This document shows, piece by piece, positions 9,136 through 17,150 of a stretch of 64,000 bases of DNA. The stretch is from Bacteroidota bacterium (GTDB lineage: Bacteria; Bacteroidota; Bacteroidia; Chitinophagales; Chitinophagaceae), in contig JAFEAJ010000005.1 of NCBI GenBank assembly GCA_018266455.1, positions 85,801 through 149,800 on the forward strand, given 5' to 3'. The position numbers and the translations under genes were made by a program. Numbering within the stretch: the first letter of the stretch is position 1; each line of letters starts with the position of its first letter. The notes beneath the pieces were generated by a model, which ran no database searches, was not told where the DNA came from, and saw only the letters and a program-made list of their open reading frames with translations.

Positions 9136-11574
9136 TCAGTCCCTCTCTTTATCTTTATCGGCAACCAAAACAAATGCGCTTCTTTTTGGAGAGGGCATTT
9201 TGCTTTGTTGCCCTTTTACAGATTTCCATACTATTTCGTTCAGCAATAGATCCGGTATCCTGTCGGCTCTTGAAAAATCAAATTTTTCTGACTGCCGGGC
9301 ATCTTCATCCCATGCCGTATTTCTCGCGCCCAGGTCCACTTCGGCAGGAAGCGCAATGAACGGTTTATAATCGGGCTCATGCTGAAAACAGTTCCACATT
9401 GGTACGGCTGCGGCATCATACTGGCTCATGGGCGGGAGGCCGAGCACCAGCTCGATGGTGCGCAACATGGAAGACGTGGAATATGCTGTATGGACCACTG
9501 TGTGCCTTTTAATATAAGGGCTGGCAATGTAGGCTGTCGACCGGTGCGCATCAACATGGTCAGGGCCATCCTGGGCATCGTCTTCCAAAACAAAGATGGC
9601 TGTCTCGTTCCAAATAGGGCTGTGTGAAATATGGCTTACCAGCCTTCCTAAGGCCAGGTCATTATCGGCTACATAGGCAATAGGCGTCCAGTCGCCCCTG
9701 CTGGCGCCTGAAGTGTGGTCATTGGGAAGATAAACCGTATTGAAATGAGGGACCGCGTTAATGGCGATGAGGGAATCGAAATCGTGTTCGAATATTTTTT
9801 CCCGATAAACATCGGTAATGTCTAAATTCCACCCGGGATATTGTGCACAATAATTGGTTTTTTCTTTTAGCACCGGCAATGTGGGAAAGCCATTGTCCAT
9901 AAATTCCCCATAATTACGGAAAGAAATGCCAGCGCGGTTACAATAATCCCAAATAAACCCTTTCGTGGGGTTTGCCACGGGCGCCCCTCCGTCAAAATCA
10001 TAGGTGCCGCCACGCCCGCTATAGTTGGAAGGCCAGTTTTTTTCTACATAATCTGTGGCATAGGCTGCCATTGACCAGTTGTGGCCATCTGCGCTCACTT
10101 CAGCATCAACATAAAAATTATCCAACAGCACAAATTCCCCTGCCAATGCATGCTCATTGGGCGTAACTTTTTTTCCGAAAATGCAAAGGCTGGTGTCCCC
10201 ATTCCCCTGTGGCATATCGCCAAGCACCTGGTCGTAGGTCCTGTTTTCTTTGAGCACATAAAACACATATTTGATCGGGGATGCCCTGCCCATTTTCATT
10301 GGAATAGGATTGTTTGTTTCTCCTGCAGCCATTGTTTCTTTTTGTTTGGTGAATGGCGTGTTTTGATAAACCTGCTTTGTATATGCCTGCAAAGCTTTCG
10401 CCCCAGGCACATGGATAAGCGATAAAGTTCCATGGAACATGTTGCTGATGTATTGTGCCGATATTCCTGTGTTGCTTTTTTTATAAGCCGAGGCCGATAT
10501 TTTTTTCCCGGGTTGGGGGCCATTGCTGTTTGGCATGGATGACATGCCCTTTCCGTTCAGCACCAAAATAAGGTTGCCCAGCGCCTTCACGCCTGTGGGG
10601 TACCAGCCTGTGGGGATAAATCCTTTTGGCTTGCTGTGGCCGGGATCTGAAACATCAAAAACAGCGAGGCAATTGTTGTCTGCATTGGCAATGTATAGTG
10701 TCTTGTTGTCTGCAGAAAGCGCCACACTATTTGTTGTTGAACCAATGAGCGATGTAGGGTACAATGCTGCATTTAAGGTTTCCACAACTTCTCTTTTCCG
10801 GGTATTTATTACAGAAACCGCATTTGCATTAGCATCTGCCACGTACAGCCATTTTCCATTGCTGCTTACGGCCATATCCGTTGGGTGGCTTTCTGTGGAA
10901 ATGGAATCAATCAGCACCTTTTTTTGTGTGTCAAAAACCCATGCTTTCGATCCCCCCCATGAGCTTATATAAAGCTCCGGCCATTTCGGGTTCAGGATGC
11001 AAGTGTACGCTTTGCCCGAAAGGCCTACGTGAAGAATGGGTTTCATTGTTTTAATATCGCATACATACAAAGCGTTATTTTCTTTAGTTACCGCATAAAG
11101 CAAATGTTTCTTTTCATCAACAGCGAGGCCTGTCGCTCCAATATTTTCCTTTGGCCATGGCTTGCCAAGAAGTATGCTGTCTTTGTTAATGAGCCTGTTG
11201 CCTTTTAATATGTAACGGATGACCATGTTGTCATTTCCCCCTGAAGCATAGAGATAGCGGGAATTTTTTCCAAAAGCGAGCCCAAGCCAGGCCCTGGCTA
11301 CTGCCGACTGTTGCAATAATTTTTTTTCTTTGAGGCTGACCAGGTCGATGCATTGTTTGCCATTGCCATTATCAGTAACAGCCAGGTAATTGCCACCTGG
11401 TGAAACGGCCATGTTCAGCGGAAGGTCTGAGCTCAGCATAATTGAACTGCCGGCAGGGGTGAGCGACCAGCCATTGGGCAGTTTGATCTGTTCTGCCGGC
11501 AACTGTGCCACTGCATTATTTCCTATTAATAAAAAAAAAGCACAGGCAATCGTGAAAAAATATTGCATAATCAA
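9136..11574 (-). CDS. Bifunctional YncE-like beta-propeller / phosphoesterase (alkaline phosphatase family) protein
   Basis: 812 residues. A signal peptide ends near residue 24 (IGNNAVAQ). The N-terminal half (about 30-370) is a YVTN/YncE-type seven-bladed propeller, with repeated blades such as NGKWLYVADANANAVSVIN and NKTLYIANADNNCLAVFD. The C-terminal half (about 430-760) is a phosphoesterase of the PF04185 type: KENRTYDQVLGDMPQGNG, VSADGHNWSMAAY, FVLEDDAQDGPDHVDAHRS. The fusion is a known Bacteroidota architecture; the substrate is not established. It is likely periplasmic or surface exposed. It starts the minus-strand series that continues into the XRE-cupin, SusC and SusD genes. Confidence 0.9.
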   Translation of the reverse strand: MIMQYFFTIACAFFLLIGNNAVAQLPAEQIKLPNGWSLTPAGSSIMLSSDLPLNMAVSPGGNYLAVTDNGNGKQCIDLVSLKEKKLLQQSAVARAWLGLAFGKNSRYLYASGGNDNMVIRYILKGNRLINKDSILLGKPWPKENIGATGLAVDEKKHLLYAVTKENNALYVCDIKTMKPILHVGLSGKAYTCILNPKWPELYISSWGGSKAWVFDTQKKVLIDSISTESHPTDMAVSSNGKWLYVADANANAVSVINTRKREVVETLNAALYPTSLIGSTTNSVALSADNKTLYIANADNNCLAVFDVSDPGHSKPKGFIPTGWYPTGVKALGNLILVLNGKGMSSMPNSNGPQPGKKISASAYKKSNTGISAQYISNMFHGTLSLIHVPGAKALQAYTKQVYQNTPFTKQKETMAAGETNNPIPMKMGRASPIKYVFYVLKENRTYDQVLGDMPQGNGDTSLCIFGKKVTPNEHALAGEFVLLDNFYVDAEVSADGHNWSMAAYATDYVEKNWPSNYSGRGGTYDFDGGAPVANPTKGFIWDYCNRAGISFRNYGEFMDNGFPTLPVLKEKTNYCAQYPGWNLDITDVYREKIFEHDFDSLIAINAVPHFNTVYLPNDHTSGASRGDWTPIAYVADNDLALGRLVSHISHSPIWNETAIFVLEDDAQDGPDHVDAHRSTAYIASPYIKRHTVVHTAYSTSSMLRTIELVLGLPPMSQYDAAAVPMWNCFQHEPDYKPFIALPAEVDLGARNTAWDEDARQSEKFDFSRADRIPDLLLNEIVWKSVKGQQSKMPSPKRSAFVLVADKDKERD

Positions 11575-11841
11575 TTTTGTACGCCTTAAATAGTACTAAA
11601 TGAAGCAAATCAAAATCATGCTGGTATAACAAAGTAATAAAAAAAGCCGTTTCCAAAAAATTTCCATAAACAGTGGAAACCTTTTCATCAATAATATCAA
11701 CGCCATTTCCTCATCGTGTTCCACGGAGAATGAACAACCATACCTCCCTTTGAAAAAAAATTCATCTATCGGTGATAATTTCTTAACCGCGCCGTAATGT
11801 TCGCGTCATATACAGTAAAGAACTTTGATAAATGATTTGAT

Positions 11842-12114
11842 ATGAGCAAACGTTATGTTGAAGTTGCAGTGATTTCGAATGCACATCCCGGGATTTTCAG
11901 TTGCCGGGCAGAAGAATTAACAAACTATGTCAAAAGCATTTCCCCGCGTATTCTCATTCTTAACGTCGACATTATTAACAGCCGGCAGAATAGTAAGCGT
12001 TTCTTTCCTTTCTCACATATTTCAGTATTGAAAGAAATTTTACAGATGATGCACCAATACAGTAATAATCAAGATCGGGAAACTCAGTTTTTTTCTAATC
12101 CTTGTAATTATTAA
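11842..12114 (+). pseudogene. Degenerate N-terminal fragment of an LpxH-like metallophosphoesterase
   Basis: A 90-codon frame that aligns by eye to the first third of UDP-2,3-diacylglucosamine diphosphatase-like calcineurin-fold enzymes of Bacteroidota. It keeps the block HAEEL..YLKSISP.ILILNGDIID..Q.SKR.FPFSH..VLKEI. The catalytic residues are lost: the usual ISDTHLGT is ISNAHPGI here, removing the first metal Asp, and NGDIID is NVDIIN. The protein stops after 90 residues, without the GNHD and later His motifs. The glycosyltransferase gene begins 2 bp later, so the missing part has been deleted rather than shifted out of frame. It is a pseudogene, or less likely a re-used short protein. Confidence 0.65.
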
Positions 12115-12116
12115 AT

Positions 12117-13154
12117 ATGAAAATTTTTTATGCAATTCAGGCAACAGGCAACGGGCATATCAGTCGTGCGATGGAAATATTGCCACACCTGAAACAATAC
12201 GGGCAAGTAGATTTATTTTTAAGCGGGGCCAATAGCACATTACAGCTTGACGAGCCGATAAAATACAGAAGTAAGGGAGTTTGTTTTTTTTATAACAGCG
12301 GCGGCGGTTTGCATTATTTACAAACCATTGCAAAGTTTTCGCCGCTACGAGTTTTGCGCGAAATAATTGAGTTGCCTGTGCAAAAGTACGACCTGGTAAT
12401 AAACGATTTTGAGAGCATCACGGCGCTGGCTTGCGCATACAAAAAAATTCCTTCTGTGAATTTTGGTCACCAGGCAAGTTTTCAATCAACAAAAACCCCT
12501 CGCCCGGAAAATAAAAGTATGATTGGAGAATTTGTTTTACACAATTATGCAAAAGCTACACAGTATGTTGGGTTGCACTTCAAACCATACGACGATTTTA
12601 TTTTATCTCCGGTAATTAAGAAAAATATTTTATCTGCAGAACCAAAAGACAACGGGCATATTACCATTTATCTTCCTTCATACAGTAACAATGCTATCCG
12701 CAGATATTTATCATCAATCAAAGATTTTCAGTTTGAAATTTTTTCAAAAGAAGTTGATCAACCTGTAAAACAAGGCAACCTGTTGTTTATTCCTGTTAGC
12801 AAAAATTTGTTTAATAGAAGTCTGATAAACTGTCATGGCATTATCACCAGCGCTGGCTTTGAAACGCCCGCCGAAGCGCTGTTTCTCCAGAAAAAGCTGA
12901 TGGTAATTCCTATCAAAGGCCAATATGAACAGCTTTGCAATGCTGTGGCGTTGGAAGAAATGGGAGTAAAAAAAATAAACGCCTTAAATGCAAATCTTAA
13001 TTCAGTATTTGCCGATTGGATTAATGCAGAAAATAAAATCAATTATGAGCCGGAACATTCCACTGAACAAATCATCCGTTTTTTAATGCAACGAGCCATG
13101 CAGAAAAATAATTTTCCTATTCAACCATGGCATTCCAATTTTGCGTTGAATTGA
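12117..13154 (+). CDS. GT-B fold glycosyltransferase family protein
   Basis: 345 residues. The N-terminus MKIFYAIQATGNGHISRAM is the glycine-rich entry of MurG/GT28-like, Glyco_trans_1_3-type transferases. The C-terminal donor-binding region carries CHGIITSAGFETPAEAL followed by PIKGQYEQLCNA, matching the UDP-sugar-binding loop. No membrane segment is seen; it probably works at the cytoplasmic face on a lipid or lipid-A-like acceptor. It follows the LpxH-like remnant by 2 bp, so the two were once a translationally coupled pair. Acceptor and sugar are unknown. Confidence 0.8.
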   Translation: MKIFYAIQATGNGHISRAMEILPHLKQYGQVDLFLSGANSTLQLDEPIKYRSKGVCFFYNSGGGLHYLQTIAKFSPLRVLREIIELPVQKYDLVINDFESITALACAYKKIPSVNFGHQASFQSTKTPRPENKSMIGEFVLHNYAKATQYVGLHFKPYDDFILSPVIKKNILSAEPKDNGHITIYLPSYSNNAIRRYLSSIKDFQFEIFSKEVDQPVKQGNLLFIPVSKNLFNRSLINCHGIITSAGFETPAEALFLQKKLMVIPIKGQYEQLCNAVALEEMGVKKINALNANLNSVFADWINAENKINYEPEHSTEQIIRFLMQRAMQKNNFPIQPWHSNFALN

Positions 13155-13333
13155 TTTTCGTTACTCAAAAATTTATTCAACTTTTTCCAGGAATAAAAAA
13201 ACGCCATCATGGAAATGAAGCGGCTTAGTTAAGGAAAATCTACTCTTCGCTTAACAACCAAAACTCTACTCAAATGCACGCAAAATAAAGCTGGTGTATT
13301 ATGGAAGGATTAAAAAGAAGTGAAGAAAAATTA

Positions 13334-13996
13334 TCAATGATGGCTCTTATGCTTGAGCACTTTTGCTTCGATATAAAAAATAATTTCTTCCGCTATGTTT
13401 TTTGACTGGTCGCCTACGCGTTCCAGCTTGCGGATGATGGACAATGCGTACAATGCATGGTCCAAATCTTCCGGGTGGTTTTTTAAATACGCTTCAATGA
13501 GTTTGTGAGAACGCAGGTTTATTTCATCCAAAAATTCATCTTTCTTAAAAATGCTTCTTGCAAGGATGGTGTCTTCATTTTCAAATGCGCTTAATGTATC
13601 TTCCAAAATATTAACAGACGCCTCATACATTTCAACAATATGGGTTGTGCTGAGCAACTCCTGTTGAAAAGGTTCATCAATGCTCAAAATATATTTTGCA
13701 ATGCCTTCGGCAATATCCCCGATTCTTTCAAGGTTGGTATTGATTTTTAAAACAGCCAGCACAAAGCGCAGGTCAACTGCCACGGGAGAAAGCAAAGCAA
13801 AAATATCTTCACAATCGCAGTCAATTTTTAGTTCGTAGCCATTCACTCGCCGCTCCTTCAGCACTACTTCGCGTGCAAGGTCTTTGTCGAAATTGAGCAT
13901 AGCGGTTTTTGCTTTCACCAACTGCGAGTGCACAAGCGCCCACATATTGATTACCTCTTTTTTTAACCGCTGCAGTTCCGTTTCAATTTGTGTCAT
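13334..13996 (-). CDS. phoU: Phosphate signalling complex protein PhoU
   Basis: 220 residues, the normal PhoU length, built of two three-helix PhoU repeats. The repeated metal-binding motif shows as LERIGDIAEGIAK (about residue 90) and LERVGDQSKNIAEE (about residue 191). PhoU couples Pst transport activity to PhoR/PhoB signalling and keeps the system quiet in high phosphate. It is the last gene of the pst operon, 257 bp after pstB. That gap contains a MITE/REP-like element, so its expression may be partly uncoupled from the operon. Confidence 0.95.
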   Translation of the reverse strand: MTQIETELQRLKKEVINMWALVHSQLVKAKTAMLNFDKDLAREVVLKERRVNGYELKIDCDCEDIFALLSPVAVDLRFVLAVLKINTNLERIGDIAEGIAKYILSIDEPFQQELLSTTHIVEMYEASVNILEDTLSAFENEDTILARSIFKKDEFLDEINLRSHKLIEAYLKNHPEDLDHALYALSIIRKLERVGDQSKNIAEEIIFYIEAKVLKHKSHH

Positions 13997-14018
13997 GCCA
14001 TTTTGTATTTACGATTAT

Positions 14019-14153
14019 TGTTGTCCGACTACATTTCATCATATTGGGCTAAAGCCCTTGTAGAATGCGGCTTTTATTGCCCTGCCCTTAAGAGCAGGGC
14101 AATAAATTCAAAACCAATCCCAGTGGGCTTTAGCCCAGCTTATCCGGACAATA
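14019..14153. repeat. MITE/REP-like composite palindromic element between pstB and phoU
   Basis: About 130 bp with nested symmetry. TTGTCCG (14021-14027) is inverted as CGGACAA (14145-14151). GGGCTAAAGCCC (14046-14057) recurs as its exact reverse complement GGGCTTTAGCCC (14125-14136). The centre is a 10-bp perfect stem ATTGCCCTGC (14076-14085) / GCAGGGCAAT (14094-14103). A short direct repeat TTACGAT lies outside at 14009-14015 and 14173-14179 and could be a target duplication. No coding capacity is seen. The layout resembles a non-autonomous REP/MITE unit; copy number in the genome cannot be judged here. Confidence 0.75.
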
Positions 14154-14253
14154 TTGATTTACAATTTAAGAATTACGATATATGATTGCTTAAATTCAGT
14201 TCTTCATTATCATCCTTCAATCTTATTAATCCCAAAAATCCCGGTTCAGCCAA

Positions 14254-15012
14254 TTAGCTGAACCTTCCTGTTATATAATTCTGCGTCCTGTTGTCTTTCG
14301 GATTGGTAAACATTTTTTTGATGTCGTCATATTCTACCAATTCGCCCATATAAAAAAATGCGGTGCGATCGCTCACCCTCGCTGCCTGCTGCATATTATG
14401 CGTTACGATAATAAGCGTGTAATTTTTTTTCAGCTCATGAAATAATTCTTCAACCGTTGAGGTTGAAATCGGGTCGAGTGCGCTGGTGGGTTCATCAAAC
14501 AAAAGCACTTCCGGCAACATGGCTACTGCACGGGCAATGCATAATCTTTGCTGCTGGCCGCCCGATAAAAATGTCCCTTTCTTCCGCAGCGAATCCTTCA
14601 CTTCGTTCCATAGCGCCACTTTGGTTAATGCTTCTTCCACAATTTTGTCTTTATCTGCACGCTGCAATTTTATGCCATTCAGTTTGTAGCCAGCAATCAC
14701 ATTATCATAAATACTGAGATTGGGAAAAGGGTTAGGTCTTTGAAAAACCATCCCGATTTTTAAACGGACGAATATGGGATGCATCTGCATCACGTCTTCA
14801 TTATGCAAAAATATTTTTCCATCTGCTTTTGCATGCGGTATTAATTCGTGCATGCGGTTAATGCCGCGCAAAAATGTTGTCTTGCCACAGCCCGAAGGGC
14901 CCATCACTGCAATCACATGATTTTTGGGGATTGAAATATTTACATCTTTCACCACCCGGTTATCGCCGAAATAGGCATTATAGTCAACCGTTTTTATAAC
15001 TGTACTTTCCAT
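14254..15012 (-). CDS. pstB: Phosphate ABC transporter ATP-binding protein PstB
   Basis: About 252 residues from the ATG at 15012 (MESTVIKTVDYNAYFG). This start is preferred over the longer frame reaching 15099, because it matches the family length and overlaps the end of pstA by only 19 bp. Walker A is GPSGCGKTT, the ABC signature LSGGQQQR, Walker B VLLFDEPTSALD, and the switch His is in VTHNM. It energises high-affinity phosphate import through PstCA. It overlaps pstA, so the two are translationally coupled. Confidence 0.97.
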   Translation of the reverse strand: MESTVIKTVDYNAYFGDNRVVKDVNISIPKNHVIAVMGPSGCGKTTFLRGINRMHELIPHAKADGKIFLHNEDVMQMHPIFVRLKIGMVFQRPNPFPNLSIYDNVIAGYKLNGIKLQRADKDKIVEEALTKVALWNEVKDSLRKKGTFLSGGQQQRLCIARAVAMLPEVLLFDEPTSALDPISTSTVEELFHELKKNYTLIIVTHNMQQAARVSDRTAFFYMGELVEYDDIKKMFTNPKDNRTQNYITGRFS

Positions 15013-15839
15013 TTTTTTGTCATCAGCTTTGTTGAAATATTGAGCAACAGTACAAATACAAGCAATATGAAAGAAGCGCCCCAGGCAAGATCGTGCCAAT
15101 CGTTATACGGACTGGTTGCATAGTTGAAAATCAATAAGGGCAGGCTTTGCATGGGTTTGGTAATGTTTGCAGAAAGATATGGATTGCCAAATGCAGTAAA
15201 CAAAAGCGGCGCAGTTTCTCCGGCTACTCTCGCCACTGAAAGCATTACTCCGGAAAGTATGCCGCTGATGCCGCAGGGAATTATCACTTTTAATATAACC
15301 CGGTGAAAAGGCGTGCCAAGTGCAAAGGCGGCTTCTTTCAATGAATCGGGCAATAGTTTTAAGGTTTCTTCTGTTGAACGAATTACAATGGGCAACATCA
15401 TCATCGCCAAAGCCACACTCCCCGAAAATGCAGAAAACCCGCCGAGCGGTTTCACCAGCCAGAAATAAGCTACGATGCCTATTACGATGGAAGGCACGCC
15501 CTGCAAAATATCAACACATAACCTGCTCCAGTTTGCCAGCCGGCTGTTTTTATTTTCACTCAAATACACACCGCATAAAATACCAACAGGAATTGCAATA
15601 GCGGCTGCTACTGCAATTATTATTAATGTGCCAAGCAGCGCATTGGCAATGCCACCACCGGCTTCACCAACCGGCTTTGGAATGTTCACCAAAAAATGCC
15701 AGTTGATTTTTGTGATACCTGCTTTAATAATAAAAGATAAAATTGCCATTAAGGGTAAAACGCAGGCAAATGCCAGTACTGAGGTTAGTACGTGAAGTGT
15801 TTTACTTTTTGCGATCCGATATTTTAATAATGCGTTCAT
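14994..15839 (-). CDS. pstA: Phosphate ABC transporter permease PstA
   Basis: 281 residues with six predicted membrane helices. The cytoplasmic EAA loop is visible as SLKEAAFALGTPFHRVILKV, where PstB docks, followed by the ARVAGETAPLL segment typical of PstA. It forms the heterodimeric channel with PstC. Its 3' end overlaps pstB by 19 bp. Upstream lies a 239-bp gap to pstC that contains a repeat/hairpin element. The gap is unusual within a pst operon, where these two permease genes normally abut. Confidence 0.96.
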   Translation of the reverse strand: MNALLKYRIAKSKTLHVLTSVLAFACVLPLMAILSFIIKAGITKINWHFLVNIPKPVGEAGGGIANALLGTLIIIAVAAAIAIPVGILCGVYLSENKNSRLANWSRLCVDILQGVPSIVIGIVAYFWLVKPLGGFSAFSGSVALAMMMLPIVIRSTEETLKLLPDSLKEAAFALGTPFHRVILKVIIPCGISGILSGVMLSVARVAGETAPLLFTAFGNPYLSANITKPMQSLPLLIFNYATSPYNDWHDLAWGASFILLVFVLLLNISTKLMTKKWKVQL

Positions 15840-15968
15840 TCAGATTTCAACAATTGATTTGTGTGTTATTAGAAATAGTTGAGTAAAATAATTTTATAGG
15901 ATTAGGTAAAATGTCCGCAAAACCTCTGCTACAAAATCCCTTTACTTATCCTGCTCTCTGCTTACTTT

Positions 15969-16030
15969 TTGCCTTGATGCAAAAAGGTAATTCGAAGGAA
16001 TTACGTAAAAAAATCAAGGCTGCAGAAAAA
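15969..16030. repeat. Hairpin-bearing repeat element in the pstC-pstA gap
   Basis: CCTTGA (15972-15977) is inverted as TCAAGG (16014-16019). Inside is a perfect 7-bp hairpin, GTAATTC (15987-15993), loop GAAG, GAATTAC (15998-16004). The flanking text CTTTTTGCCTTGATGCAAAAAG followed by ATCAAGGCTGCAG resembles a short dispersed intergenic repeat I associate with Bacteroidota. It could also act as an mRNA stability or attenuation hairpin within the operon. Confidence 0.5.
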
Positions 16031-16078
16031 TTGTCATAATTGGATATCTTCTTTGTTGTTCTATCTGTTCCTATAATT

Positions 16079-17065
16079 TTAATCGTTCGTGAATTTTTTG
16101 ATGATTCGCCTGCCAATCATATTAATAACAACGGTTAACAGAAAAAGCACAAGTCCCAGCTCAATCAATGCAGATAAATAAACCGGCTTATCAGCTTCTG
16201 TAAATTCATTGGCAATGACGCTTGCCATGGTATTGCCCGGTGCAAAAATATTTTTCGGGATGATGCTCGTATTCCCGATTACCATGGTAACCGCCATTGT
16301 TTCTCCCAAAGCGCGGCCAAGTGATAATAATATTCCGGCAAACAAGCCTGATTTTGTGTAAGGAAGAATAATATGCCTGATCACTTCCCATCTTGTTGCA
16401 CCAAGCGAGTACGCACCCTCTTTTAATGAAGAGGGAACCATTTGTATCACCGACCTTCCCAACGAAGCAGCATATGGAATGATCATGATTGCCAGTATGA
16501 GCGCCGAACTGAAAATACCTACGCCCACAGCGTCCACACCAATTTTTATTTCAAAAGAGCGAACAAGCGGAACGAGGACTGCAAGTCCCCAAAAACCATA
16601 AATAACAGATGGCACAGCGGCAATAAGTTCAACCGTATTTTTTAAAAATTCCGTGAGCCAGCCTTTGGGGTAATATTCTCCCAAAAAAACTGCAATCGCA
16701 ATTGAAAACGGGACTGAGATTAAGATTGCAAGAAATGAAGTGAGCAGCGTTCCTAAAAGAAACGGATAAGCGCCATAAATATCCTGCACCGGGTCCCAGG
16801 TTTTTCCCCATAAATATTTTATGCCAAGCGCTTTGATGGAAGGAATTGATTCAACAATCAGCGTGAAAAGAATACCGGCAACAAGAATTACCATTGCCAC
16901 AGCTACAATCACGAGTAATTTTTTGAAAATGCTTTCCGATCGTATCTGCTTATATAATCGTTTTAGTTTGCTCCCCGTAATAACCGGGGTTTTTACGATA
17001 CCAATTACTTCCCGTGAAATATCGCTAAGATTAAGCGTGTCGTTTATGATTGTTGTTGAATCCAT
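16079..17065 (-). CDS. pstC: Phosphate ABC transporter permease PstC
   Basis: About 328 residues from the ATG at 17065 (MDSTTIIND). The frame extends 17 codons further, to 17116, but that extension is not needed for the family. Six membrane helices follow a roughly 50-residue cytoplasmic N-terminus. The EAA loop is SLKEGAYSLGATRWEVIRHI, followed by LGRALGETMAVTMVIGN, diagnostic for PstC. It pairs with PstA. The gene lies 85 bp downstream of pstS. Confidence 0.95.
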   Translation of the reverse strand: MDSTTIINDTLNLSDISREVIGIVKTPVITGSKLKRLYKQIRSESIFKKLLVIVAVAMVILVAGILFTLIVESIPSIKALGIKYLWGKTWDPVQDIYGAYPFLLGTLLTSFLAILISVPFSIAIAVFLGEYYPKGWLTEFLKNTVELIAAVPSVIYGFWGLAVLVPLVRSFEIKIGVDAVGVGIFSSALILAIMIIPYAASLGRSVIQMVPSSLKEGAYSLGATRWEVIRHIILPYTKSGLFAGILLSLGRALGETMAVTMVIGNTSIIPKNIFAPGNTMASVIANEFTEADKPVYLSALIELGLVLFLLTVVINMIGRRIIKKFTND

Positions 17066-17150
17066 TGTTGAGAGTTTAAAGAAGAAGCCTGAATTAGCAA
17101 CCATCTCCCAACTCAAATATCAGACATCGTACTTCATACCTCGATCTCCT

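Noticed and set aside
14019..14153. CRISPR array or attenuator RNA
   Set aside because: Only one nested palindrome set, with no spacer/repeat periodicity and no cas genes; a MITE/REP-like element fits better.
15013..15099. Longer N-terminus for PstB
   Set aside because: The extension lies within pstA coding sequence and does not resemble PstB; the ATG at 15012 fits the family.
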